Translations under genes and position numbers: made by a program
The notes under the pieces: model-generated
The model's database searches: none
What the model saw: the letters and a program-made list of their open reading frames with translations, nothing else
What the model was told of the DNA's origin: nothing
Shown here: positions 1-7,160 of the stretch, piece by piece
How positions within the stretch are numbered: the stretch's first letter is position 1
How the letters are laid out: each line of letters begins with the position of its first letter
From: an uncultured Coriobacteriaceae bacterium
GTDB lineage: Bacteria; Actinomycetota; Coriobacteriia; Coriobacteriales; Eggerthellaceae
Length of the DNA stretch: 32,435 nucleotides
Direction of reading: 5' to 3'
Assembly: GCA_900550385.1 (NCBI GenBank)
Contig: URRZ01000014.1
Coordinates: 1-32,435 of the forward strand

Positions 1-60
<60 letters not shown>

Positions 61-66
<6 letters not shown>

Positions 67-82
67 CGCCGGCCCGCCCCCC
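61..82 (-). terminator. GC-only hairpin after the URO-D gene
   Basis: GGGGGGCG (61-68) pairs perfectly with CGCCCCCC (75-82) around the loop CCGGCC. It lies 7 bases past the stop codon of the leftward methyltransferase gene, the normal place for an intrinsic terminator. No U-tract follows on the transcribed strand; the next bases are the C-run opposite the poly-G. It may be a U-less terminator or an mRNA 3' stabiliser. The adjoining base calls are doubtful. Confidence 0.45.
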
Positions 83-89
83 GCAACCT

Positions 90-1091
90 TTAGTTGTAGA
101 ACTTGTCAACGGCGCCGAAGAACGCGTCGATGTTCTCCCACGGGGACATCGGCGGCACGTCGCAGCCGGTGGAGATGACGAAATTGGGGTACTTGGAGCA
201 CTCCTCCAGGATCTCGGTCGTGCGCGCGGCCACCGACTCGGGCGTGCCGTTGCGCAGCTGCCCGGCGGGGTCGACGTTGCCCATGACCAGAGCGTCGGCG
301 GGCATGAGCGGCAGAATGTCTGCCATCTCGATGGCGTTGCCGAAGTGGTAGCCCATGCAGCCCAAAGACGCGATGGACTCGGCCTGGGCGACCACGCCGC
401 CGCCGCAGTTGTGGTACATGACGGCGAACTCGTCGTCCTGGACCGCGTCGACGATCTGCTTGACATAGGTCGCGGAGAACTCCTTCGCAAGGTCGGGCGA
501 CAACAGGCCCGCCAGCGGCTCGGCCATCACGATGCCGTCGGCACCGCGCTCCTTGAACGCCTGCGCGTAGCCGGTGATGAACTCGGTGGCCTTGGCCAGC
601 ACGGCGTGCACCAGCTCGGGCTCCTCGTAGCACAGGATCATGATCTCGGACACGTCCATCAAGCGTCCCGCCAGCGAGAACGGGCCGATGCAGCCCGCCA
701 GCACCGGGCGGTCTTCGATCTGGGTGCAGGCCTTCTCGATGGCTTCCAGGTACAGGCCCGTGCGGCCGGCGCCCACTTCGGGCACGTCCAGGTCGTCGGG
801 ATCGGAGTCCTCGTCGACGATGGCGCCCACGACGGTGGGGACCTCGTCGTCGGACACGACGATCTTGCTGCCGAACGCCTCGGCCTCAACCGACAGGTCC
901 ATGAAGCTCACCGACGCGCCGGTGTCGCAGCGCTCGGCGACCAGGCGCATGGCCTCGGCCTGCTTCTCGGAGGAGTTGATGAGCTCAGAGACCGTGATGC
1001 CCATCGGCTGGATGGCGGGGAAGGAAAGGACCGGCACCGCCTTCTTCTTGTCGGCGGCGATGGTGTCCGCCACCCACTTGCGCATATCCAT
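90..1091 (-). CDS. URO-D-type corrinoid methyltransferase (MtaA/CmuA-like)
   Basis: A 333-residue protein of the uroporphyrinogen decarboxylase superfamily, in the branch that moves methyl groups to or from corrinoid proteins. The family zinc site is complete: His227-x-Cys229 in MYHNCGGG and Cys310 in STGCD, the H-x-C...C pattern that binds Zn and activates a thiol or methyl donor. A TIM-barrel fold is inferred from the family. The start ATG at 1091 opens MDMRKW and follows AAGGGGG; the open frame continues upstream but there it is a shadow of the corrinoid-protein gene. It lies 14 bases downstream of that gene, so the two form an operon encoding methyltransferase and methyl carrier. The substrate is unknown: methoxylated aromatics, methylamines and other methyl donors are all possible. 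A true heme-pathway HemE is unlikely because of the Zn motif and the context. Confidence 0.88.
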   Translation of the reverse strand: MDMRKWVADTIAADKKKAVPVLSFPAIQPMGITVSELINSSEKQAEAMRLVAERCDTGASVSFMDLSVEAEAFGSKIVVSDDEVPTVVGAIVDEDSDPDDLDVPEVGAGRTGLYLEAIEKACTQIEDRPVLAGCIGPFSLAGRLMDVSEIMILCYEEPELVHAVLAKATEFITGYAQAFKERGADGIVMAEPLAGLLSPDLAKEFSATYVKQIVDAVQDDEFAVMYHNCGGGVVAQAESIASLGCMGYHFGNAIEMADILPLMPADALVMGNVDPAGQLRNGTPESVAARTTEILEECSKYPNFVISTGCDVPPMSPWENIDAFFGAVDKFYN

Positions 1092-1105
1092 TCTCGCGCG
1101 CCCCC

Positions 1106-1747
1106 TTAGAACTGCACGGCGAGCTCGGCCGCCACGTTGGCGGCCTGGCCGGCGTCGTCGGTGTAGCTGTCGGCGCCGATCTCGTCGGCGTAGGCCTGGG
1201 TCACGGGCGCGCCGCCGATCATGATCTTCACGCCGTCGCGCAGGCCGGCTTCCTTGAAGGCCTCGACGGTGTTCTTCATCTCGGGCATGGTGGTGGTCAG
1301 AAGCGCCGACATGCACACCAGGTGGCAGTCGGGGTTGGCCTTGACGTAGTCGACGAACTGCTCGGGGGCAACGTCGACGCCCAGGTCCTCGACCTCCAGG
1401 CCCTTGCCCTCGATCATCATGCGGACCAGGTTCTTGCCGATGTCGTGCATGTCGCCCTTGACGGTGCCGATGACGGCCTTGCCCAGCGGCTTGGCGTCCT
1501 CGTCCACCAGGTGGGGCTTGAGGATCTCGGTGCCGGTGGACATGGCGCGGGCGGCGACCAGCATCTCGGGCACGAACACCTCGCCGGCGCTGAACTTGTC
1601 GCCGATGATGCCCATGGGCTTGATCAGGCCCTCGTCCAGGATTGCCTTGGCGTCGACGCCTTCCTCCAGCGCCTGGGGCACCAGCTTCTTCACCTCTTTG
1701 CGCTTGCCGTTCAGCACAGCGGTCGAGATGTCTTCCAGAATCGACAT
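1106..1747 (-). CDS. Corrinoid (B12-binding) methyl-carrier protein
   Basis: A 213-residue two-domain cobalamin-binding protein of the MtaC/MtbC/MetH-like family and of normal length. The N-terminal helical cap covers about residues 1-85. The Rossmann B12 domain (about 88-213) carries the base-off/His-on motif D99-x-H101-x-x-G104 in GDMHDIGKN, followed by SALL (about 147-150) and GG at 178-179. His101 should be the lower axial cobalt ligand. The start ATG follows AAGGAGG with normal spacing. It is the first gene of a two-gene leftward operon with the URO-D methyltransferase. Its cobalt would cycle between Co(I) and methyl-Co(III); accidental oxidation to Co(II) would be repaired by the divergently encoded activator at 1995-3620. 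The methyl donor is not evident. Confidence 0.92.
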   Translation of the reverse strand: MSILEDISTAVLNGKRKEVKKLVPQALEEGVDAKAILDEGLIKPMGIIGDKFSAGEVFVPEMLVAARAMSTGTEILKPHLVDEDAKPLGKAVIGTVKGDMHDIGKNLVRMMIEGKGLEVEDLGVDVAPEQFVDYVKANPDCHLVCMSALLTTTMPEMKNTVEAFKEAGLRDGVKIMIGGAPVTQAYADEIGADSYTDDAGQAANVAAELAVQF

Positions 1748-1873
1748 GGGATCCTCCTTCTCGTTCGGTCTCGCCCCGCATGGCCGCGGGGCTTTTCGCG
1801 GGCGTTCCCCGCCTTCTGCACGCCGGCACGCGCGTTCCGCTTTCAGCGGGGAGCCTGTTGCGGCGATACGCTA

Positions 1874-1902
1874 AGGATAGAACGCGCCGATGGTCCCCTC
1901 AA
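1874..1902 (-). promoter_or_regulatory. Putative promoter of the corrinoid-protein operon
   Basis: Read leftwards, TTGAGG (bases 1902-1897) and TATCCT (1879-1874) are separated by exactly 17 bases; each matches the sigma-70 consensus in four of six positions. Transcription would start near 1868 and leave a leader of about 120 bases. In that leader AGCCCCGC and GCGGGGC flank a short loop (about 1773-1793) just before the AAGGAGG site. Prediction from sequence alone. Confidence 0.4.
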
Positions 1903-1931
1903 TCGTCTTTCCGCCCCATGATTCCCGCGAT

Positions 1932-1954
1932 CCGTTGTGCATAGCGCACAATGG
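1932..1954. promoter_or_regulatory. Operator-like palindrome between the divergent operons
   Basis: CCGTTGTGC (1932-1940) and GCACAATGG (1946-1954) form an inverted repeat with one G-T wobble around ATAGC. It sits in the 247-base gap between the corrinoid-protein operon and the activator operon, 41 bases before the activator start, so one bound regulator could control both. The nearby PucR-type protein is the obvious candidate, by location only. Confidence 0.35.
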
Positions 1955-1994
1955 ATTCCAAGCGCGATTGTGGTGGAATTGGCGGGGAAGGAAA

Positions 1995-3620
1995 ATGGGC
2001 TTCGCTTGGAAGAAAGCGGGTTGCAGCATGCAGATGACCATTGCGGGAGAAGGCGCCGCCGCGGGCGGGCGCATCATAGCCGCCGAGCCCGGCGAGACGC
2101 TCCTCGAGGCGCTTCGCGGCGCCGGCGCGACGGTGGAGTCGCCGTGCGGCGGGAACGGCACCTGCGGGAAATGCGCGGTCGAGATCCGCAGGGGGCAGGG
2201 AGTCTGGGAGCGCGTCCTTGCCTGCCAGACCCCGGCGGAGGAGGGGCTTGCGGTGCGCATCCCGCATGCGGGGGATCCCCTGCAGATCGAAGACGACGCC
2301 TCGCTGGTCCCGCTCCCTGCGCGCTTCTCGCTCGATGCGGCGGAGCCGGGGCAGCTGGGCGTGGCGGTCGACCTGGGCACCACCACTGTCGCCGCCTACC
2401 TGCACGACCTGTCCACCGGCAGGATGCTGGCGCGCGCCGGGAGGGCGAACCCCCAGGCGTCCTTCGGCGCCGACGTTATCAGCCGCATCCATGCCTGCTC
2501 GCAAGGGGAGCTCGCGCAGCTTCAGGCCGCCGCGGCAGCCTGCCTGTCCGATCTGGCGGGCGAGCTGTGCCGCGCGGCGCATGCCGACGCCTCCCGCATC
2601 TCGCGCTGGGCGGTGGCGGGCAACACCGTGATGCAGCATATCCTGTGCGGGCTGTCGCCGGAAAGCATCGGCGCCTACCCGTTCGAGCCCCTCTCGCTGT
2701 TCGGCGAGGACGCGCCCATCCCCTCGCTTTCGGACAGGGCCTACCTGTGCCCTTGCGTGTCGGGCTATGTGGGCGGAGACATAACGGCGGGCATCGTCGC
2801 CTGCGGCTTGGACGAGCTCGTCGGCGGGCGCGCCGGCGCATCCGACGACCGCGCCGCCTCGGCTGCTGCCCCGCGCGGTCGCAACGTGCTGTTCGCCGAT
2901 CTGGGAACCAACGGCGAGATGGCGCTGGTCGCCGACGGCGAGCTCCTCTGCTGCGCCACGGCGACCGGCCCCGCCTTCGAGGGCGCGAACATCTCGCAGG
3001 GCATGCAGGCGAAGGCGGGTGCCATCGATTCGTGTCGGTTCGAGGGCGGGGCGTTCGCCGTCACCGCGATCGACGGCGCCCCTCCCGCGGGCATCTGCGG
3101 GTCCGGCCTCATCGACGCGCTGGCGGCCTGCCTGGAGGCGGGGATCGTGGACGAGACGGGGCGCCTGCTGCCGCCCGACGAGCTTCCCGCCGACCGTGCG
3201 CATCTGGTGGGGCTTCGCGACGGCAAGCCGGCGGCGCTGCTGGTGCCCGACGGGTCGGTCGCCCTCGAGCAGAGGGACATCCGCGCCCTGCAGCTGGCGA
3301 AGGCGGCGGTGGCGGCGGGCATCGCGACCCTGCTGGGCCGCGCCGGGATATCCGTCGACGATGTCGACGAGTTCGTCATAGGCGGCGCGTTCGGCACCCA
3401 TATGCGCGCGGAATCCGCTGCCGCCATCGGGCTGATCCCCCAAGGGCTCCTGCCGCGCGTGAGGATGGTGGGCAACTGCGCGGGGGCGGGGGCGTGCGCC
3501 GCCCTGCTCTCCGGGCAAGCGCGCGGCCGCATGGCGTTCGCGGCGGAGAACGCCCGCTACATCGAGCTTTCCCTCGACGGGGATTTCTCCGGGGCGTACA
3601 TAGACGCCATGGAGTTCTAA
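1995..3620 (+). CDS. Corrinoid activation protein (RACo/RamA-like, 2Fe-2S + ASKHA)
   Basis: A 541-residue ATP-dependent reductive activator of corrinoid proteins. The N-terminal ferredoxin domain has Cys51, Cys57, Cys60 and Cys77 (SPCGGNGTCGKC ... LACQT), the plant-type 2Fe-2S pattern. The rest is a DUF4445-type ASKHA domain with phosphate-binding loops AVDLGTTTVAAY and FADLGTNGEMAL and the adenosine-side motif GGAFGTHM. It would reduce inactive Co(II) corrinoid protein to Co(I), using ATP to overcome the potential barrier. The start is uncertain: ATG 1995 has GGGGAAGG just upstream, while ATG 2028 or 2034 would give a shorter N-terminus closer to the ferredoxin strand. It is divergent from the corrinoid protein it presumably serves and heads an operon with the DUF2284 and second URO-D genes. 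Confidence 0.92.
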   Translation: MGFAWKKAGCSMQMTIAGEGAAAGGRIIAAEPGETLLEALRGAGATVESPCGGNGTCGKCAVEIRRGQGVWERVLACQTPAEEGLAVRIPHAGDPLQIEDDASLVPLPARFSLDAAEPGQLGVAVDLGTTTVAAYLHDLSTGRMLARAGRANPQASFGADVISRIHACSQGELAQLQAAAAACLSDLAGELCRAAHADASRISRWAVAGNTVMQHILCGLSPESIGAYPFEPLSLFGEDAPIPSLSDRAYLCPCVSGYVGGDITAGIVACGLDELVGGRAGASDDRAASAAAPRGRNVLFADLGTNGEMALVADGELLCCATATGPAFEGANISQGMQAKAGAIDSCRFEGGAFAVTAIDGAPPAGICGSGLIDALAACLEAGIVDETGRLLPPDELPADRAHLVGLRDGKPAALLVPDGSVALEQRDIRALQLAKAAVAAGIATLLGRAGISVDDVDEFVIGGAFGTHMRAESAAAIGLIPQGLLPRVRMVGNCAGAGACAALLSGQARGRMAFAAENARYIELSLDGDFSGAYIDAMEF

Positions 3621-3631
3621 GGAGGCATGCC

Positions 3632-4186
3632 ATGAGCGAGAACCTTTCCCTGGCCGATCTTGGGCGCTTGGTGGAGCAGGCGGGATTCGACAGCATCGGC
3701 GAGGTTGCCGCCGCCGACCTGGAGGTGCGCGAGGAGGTGCGCGACATGTGCGCGTCGGGGCGCTGCCGCCGATACGGGAGGAACTGGGCGTGCCCGCCCG
3801 CCTGCGGCGATCTGGACCGTTTCCGCGCGGAGATCGGATCGTGCACGCGGGGGTTCGTCTTCCAGACGGTCGGCCGGCTGGAGGACGAGTTCGACGGCGA
3901 GGCCATGATGGATGCAGAAAAGCTGCATAAGCAGCGCACGATTGTGCTGGTCGACGCGCTCGTCGCTGCCGGGGTGTACCCGGATGCCTGCGCGGTGTAC
4001 TCTGCAGGAACGTGCACGCGCTGCCGGACGTGCGCCTACCCCGAACCGTGCCGGTTCCCGCAGGCGCGCCTGGTGTCGATGGAGGCGGCGGGCCTTCTGG
4101 TGACCGACGCGTGCAACGCGGCGGGGGTGCCCTACAACCACGGCCCCCTCACCATAGCCTACACGGGGTGCGTGCTGCTGCACTGA
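3632..4186 (+). CDS. DUF2284 Cys-rich predicted metal-binding protein
   Basis: A 184-residue protein rich in cysteine. One cluster is in CASGRCRRYGRNWACPPACG (about residues 36-55), a second in CTRCRTCAYPEPCRFP, and a last Cys lies in AYTGCVLL at the C-terminus. This matches the DUF2284 family, predicted to bind metal or Fe-S, whose biochemical role is unknown. GGAGG sits six bases before the ATG and only 11 bases after the activator stop, so translation is probably coupled. DUF2284 proteins recur beside corrinoid methyltransferase genes, so a part in corrinoid maturation, electron supply or substrate handling is plausible but unproven. No membrane segment or signal peptide is visible. Confidence 0.85.
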   Translation: MSENLSLADLGRLVEQAGFDSIGEVAAADLEVREEVRDMCASGRCRRYGRNWACPPACGDLDRFRAEIGSCTRGFVFQTVGRLEDEFDGEAMMDAEKLHKQRTIVLVDALVAAGVYPDACAVYSAGTCTRCRTCAYPEPCRFPQARLVSMEAAGLLVTDACNAAGVPYNHGPLTIAYTGCVLLH

Positions 4187-4200
4187 GGGAAGGGGATCCC

Positions 4201-5187
4201 ATGCTCACCAAGCGTCAGAATCTGCTCGAATGCATCCGCGGCGGCAATCCCGACCGCTACGTGAACCAGTGGGAGGCGCTCGCCTCGGTGAGGGGCAATC
4301 CCGTATGCGACCGCACGCTCGACGGAAACGGCCAGATGGTCGATGAATGGGGCGTGCGCTACCAGGTGTCCGGCCAGCCCGGCCGCATGCCGCTCGAGGG
4401 CGAGCACCTGGTGGTGAGGGACATCGACGAGTGGAAGGACCAGCTTTCCGCCATCCCGAAGGGCGTGTGGCGAAGCCCCGCCCAATGGGAGCCCCTGCAG
4501 GAGAAGATGGAGGCGATCGACCGCACCCAGCAGATCGCGCTGGCACTGATAACCCCCGGGATCTTCGAGCGCTTGCACAACCTGTGCGGCATGGCGGACA
4601 CGCTGATGGCCTTCTACGAGAGCCCCGACGAGGTCCGCGAGCTCGTCAAGCTCATCACCGAGGTGGAGCTCGAGCAGGCCGAGGCCGTGTGCGACTACCT
4701 GAGGCCCGAGGGCATCCTCCATGCCGACGACTGGGGGACGGCCACCTCCACGTTCATGAGCCCTGACATGTTCGCCGAGTTCTTCCTGGATTCCTACAAG
4801 CAGGTGTACGGCTACTACCGCAGCCGCGGCATCCGGCTGATCGTGCACCATTCCGACACCTACGCCGCGACGCTGGTGCCCTACATGATCGAGCTGGGCA
4901 TCGACATCTGGCAGGGCTGCCTGCTGGAATCCAACGACCTGCCCGAGCTGGTCAGGCGCTACGGCGGGCGGATATCGTTCATGGGCGGCATCGAGTCGAC
5001 GGCCGCCGACGTTCCGGGCTGGACGCCCGAGCTGGTGCAGTCGGTGGTCGACGACGCCCTGGCGCGCGTGGGCAGCAGGCTGCATTTCATCCCGTGCCTG
5101 ACGCAGGGCGCCCCGGCGAGCACGTTCCCGGGCGTCTACGACGAAGTCACCAGGTGCATCGCCCGGCATAACGGGCTCGCGGGGTAG
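4201..5187 (+). CDS. URO-D-superfamily methyltransferase-like protein, altered Zn motif
   Basis: A 328-residue member of the uroporphyrinogen decarboxylase superfamily, third gene of the activator operon, with GGGAAGGGGA before the ATG and a 14-base gap after the DUF2284 gene. It has typical barrel landmarks (ALITPGIFERLHNL, ILHADDWGT, FMGGIES). The expected H-x-C zinc motif reads H216-H-S218-D, so the first zinc Cys is replaced by Ser; a Cys (Cys299, FIPCLTQG) remains near the usual third-ligand position. It therefore differs from the partner methyltransferase at 90-1091. It could be the substrate-side methyltransferase of a demethylase, with the other protein on the acceptor side, but which does which is inference. 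HemE is unlikely in this context. Confidence 0.85.
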   Translation: MLTKRQNLLECIRGGNPDRYVNQWEALASVRGNPVCDRTLDGNGQMVDEWGVRYQVSGQPGRMPLEGEHLVVRDIDEWKDQLSAIPKGVWRSPAQWEPLQEKMEAIDRTQQIALALITPGIFERLHNLCGMADTLMAFYESPDEVRELVKLITEVELEQAEAVCDYLRPEGILHADDWGTATSTFMSPDMFAEFFLDSYKQVYGYYRSRGIRLIVHHSDTYAATLVPYMIELGIDIWQGCLLESNDLPELVRRYGGRISFMGGIESTAADVPGWTPELVQSVVDDALARVGSRLHFIPCLTQGAPASTFPGVYDEVTRCIARHNGLAG

Positions 5188-5198
5188 GGCCGGCGCCC

Positions 5199-6779
5199 TC
5201 AGCGCTCCAAGGCGTCCAGGATGCGGTAGGCGATCCCCAGCTCGAAGCGCTCGCGTTCGTCGTCGGTGTCGATGCCGAATAGCTCGTTGAGGCGGTCGGC
5301 GCGGTACTTCACGTTGTTGCGGTGCATGTGCAGCTTCTCGGCGACGAGCGTGGTGCGGCGCTCGAAGCGCAGGTAGTAGCGCAGGAAGCGGTAGTTGTCG
5401 GTGTTGTGCTTCGCATCGTATGCCTGCAGCACCGCCAGCTGGCGGCAGCTGCGCAGGGACGTGAGCAGCTCGCGGCGCCCCTTCGAGGCGTTCATGACCA
5501 GGTACTCGAAGAAGAAGTCGTCGAAATCGAACACGCGCCTGTCCGGATGCTCCTCGGTGCCCCCGTGCGCCCCGGTGAACGAGATCCCCGTCTGCAGGGC
5601 GCGTTTGGCCTGCTCGAGCGCCGTGGGAAGCAGCGTGAGCTTGTCGAAGGCCGAGCTCTTCCCGGCATGCAGGCCGTACTCGGCGAGCGTTTCGTCCAGG
5701 CGTTCGAGGATGCCCCGCGTGGCGGGCGGGCATATGCCGTCGCAGCGCTTGGCGCCCAGCTCGCTTGCGCAGCTGAAGCACAGCACCACGATGTCGGATC
5801 CGTGGACCATGGCCTTGGCGGGCGCGATGTTGCGCGCCACGTCGGTGACGATGCGCGCCGCCAGATGCTGCTCCTCGCCGATGTCGATGACGAACAGGCA
5901 GTAGGGCCCTTCCGCCGGCAGCCCCAGGTAGCGGCGGCGCTCCTCGATCTCATCCTCGTTCACCAGCGATTCGTCCAGGATGTCGTGGATGAACGCGTTG
6001 AAGGCGCTTCCCGAGGGGGTGCCGTCCCGGTAGTCGCGCATCGAGTAGAAGGCGACGCGGATCAAGAACAGTATGAAAGTGTCGAGCAGCCACGGCTCGG
6101 GCGCGGCGTTGTTGCACATCATCACGACGATGAGCGAGAACGATTCCGCCGCTTTGAACGAGAAGACCGCCGTGGTGTAGCGGCAGATGGTCTTGGAATC
6201 GTTGATGATGAAGCCGTTCTGCTCCGCCCAAGGCTTGAAGCGCTGGTTGAGCTGGAACTTCTTGATGTTGCCCTCGGTGTGGTAGCCGTGCTTGATGAGC
6301 TCGACGGTGATGGGGTCGTCGCAGGGGATGCCCTTGGTGTAGGCGAGCAGCTTGAGCGCGGGGTCCACCACGATGACGTTGTTCAGCAGGAACCCCTCGC
6401 TGAGGTCGAACAGCTTCTGCAGCCCGTCGTTACGGATGATCGATCGGTCCATCCGCTCCAGCCAGGTGCGGTAGCGCGTGAACACGTCCTGCAGGTACGA
6501 GAAGACTTCCACCGGCGCGCATTCGGTGGAAAGCGCGAGCCCCGCTTGCGTCTCCGAGGCGTCGGCGCCGACCGCCAGCACCAGCGAGCGCTCGGCGGGG
6601 GTGAGCGAAAGCGATTCCAAGCGCGCGGCATCGGCTATGTAGAGCATGCGCTCGTCGAGCGGGCCGTCGGAGAGGATGCGGACGTCGGAGCATTGCCGCT
6701 TGGGCACGGCGCTTCCCAAGCGCACGCGTCCGAAGCGCTGCTCCAGCTCGTGAACGACGATCCGAATGGTGATGGCCAT
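5199..6779 (-). CDS. PucR/CdaR-type helix-turn-helix regulator
   Basis: A 526-residue protein with a C-terminal PucR-type winged helix-turn-helix (about residues 480-510, TLVAEKLHMHRNNVKYRADR), preceded by a GGDEF-like/CdaR central region and a long N-terminal sensory region of unknown ligand. The ATG at 6779 opens MAITIRIV and follows GGAGG by eight bases; longer in-frame openings upstream have low-complexity Arg-rich translations and are rejected. It is convergent with the corrinoid activator operon, ending 11 bases from it. Proteins of this type often control neighbouring catabolic genes, so regulation of the methyltransferase genes by the methyl donor or product is a reasonable inference. 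Regulation of the his operon to its right is less likely. Confidence 0.85.
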   Translation of the reverse strand: MAITIRIVVHELEQRFGRVRLGSAVPKRQCSDVRILSDGPLDERMLYIADAARLESLSLTPAERSLVLAVGADASETQAGLALSTECAPVEVFSYLQDVFTRYRTWLERMDRSIIRNDGLQKLFDLSEGFLLNNVIVVDPALKLLAYTKGIPCDDPITVELIKHGYHTEGNIKKFQLNQRFKPWAEQNGFIINDSKTICRYTTAVFSFKAAESFSLIVVMMCNNAAPEPWLLDTFILFLIRVAFYSMRDYRDGTPSGSAFNAFIHDILDESLVNEDEIEERRRYLGLPAEGPYCLFVIDIGEEQHLAARIVTDVARNIAPAKAMVHGSDIVVLCFSCASELGAKRCDGICPPATRGILERLDETLAEYGLHAGKSSAFDKLTLLPTALEQAKRALQTGISFTGAHGGTEEHPDRRVFDFDDFFFEYLVMNASKGRRELLTSLRSCRQLAVLQAYDAKHNTDNYRFLRYYLRFERRTTLVAEKLHMHRNNVKYRADRLNELFGIDTDDERERFELGIAYRILDALER

Positions 6780-6806
6780 GCGACCCGCCTCCTTTCCTCC
6801 GCGCCT

Positions 6807-6812
6807 ATTGTA
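6807..6812 (-). promoter_or_regulatory. -10 element for the PucR-type regulator
   Basis: Read leftwards this is TACAAT, five of six matches to TATAAT, placing a start about 20 bases before the regulator's ATG. No good -35 is visible at 16-18 bases. The rest of the 381-base gap 6780-7160 holds the his operon leader and no convincing gene. Confidence 0.3.
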
Positions 6813-7017
6813 GCGGTGAACGCGTCTCGGGCGGCTTGCCGTTTTCCGGGGAATCGGCGCCCTTTCGGCAACGGACCCGGCAAGCTTCGGGACGGGGCGG
6901 GCGCTGCGGCCGCATCGTCCGCGGCGCCGATCGGCAGCGCGGGCTTCGGAGCCGGGGCCGCCTGCTTTGCGTTTCTCGGTCGCCGATGCGAAACGAACAT
7001 GCAACGATGGCGCGGGC

Positions 7018-7023
7018 ATAATG
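7018..7023 (+). promoter_or_regulatory. Possible -10 element of the his operon
   Basis: CATAAT matches TATAAT in five of six positions and lies about 27 bases upstream of the CTTTAGCAC palindrome, which would then cover the transcription start and early leader. The -35 region (GAACAT at 17 bases) is poor. The remaining leader to 7160 shows no T-box motif and no His-rich leader peptide. Confidence 0.3.
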
Positions 7024-7048
7024 TGGTAAAACTTCGGTGAAATCAAGC

Positions 7049-7074
7049 ACTTTAGCACTCTACTGTGCTAAAGT
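7049..7074. promoter_or_regulatory. Operator-like palindrome upstream of hisZG
   Basis: ACTTTAGCAC (7049-7058) and GTGCTAAAGT (7065-7074) are perfect 10-base inverted arms around the six-base spacer TCTACT. It is AT-richer than its surroundings and lies 87 bases before the hisZG start, which is typical of a repressor operator. The half-site TTAGCAC resembles the HrcA/CIRCE half-site, but the spacing is far too short for CIRCE. A histidine-responsive repressor is the likeliest ligand; no regulator gene for it is in the window. Confidence 0.55.
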
Positions 7075-7160
7075 ACGCAAGGCATGAGATAAGGGCCGCC
7101 TGCGCAAGGCGCGTGCCGAGGCGCGGACGAGGCCGATATGGCGGAAAGGAAGCGAAGCGA

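Noticed and set aside
1748..1994. Cobalamin riboswitch between the corrinoid operons
   Set aside because: No B12-box-like conserved core or multi-helix arrangement was found; only short hairpins.
7050..7073. CIRCE (HrcA) element
   Set aside because: Half-sites begin TTAGCAC as in CIRCE, but the arms are separated by six bases rather than the standard nine after longer nine-base arms, and the gene downstream is hisZG, not a chaperone.
6780..7160. His leader peptide, T-box or other attenuator before hisZG
   Set aside because: No run of His codons, no T-box consensus and no terminator/antiterminator pair could be seen.
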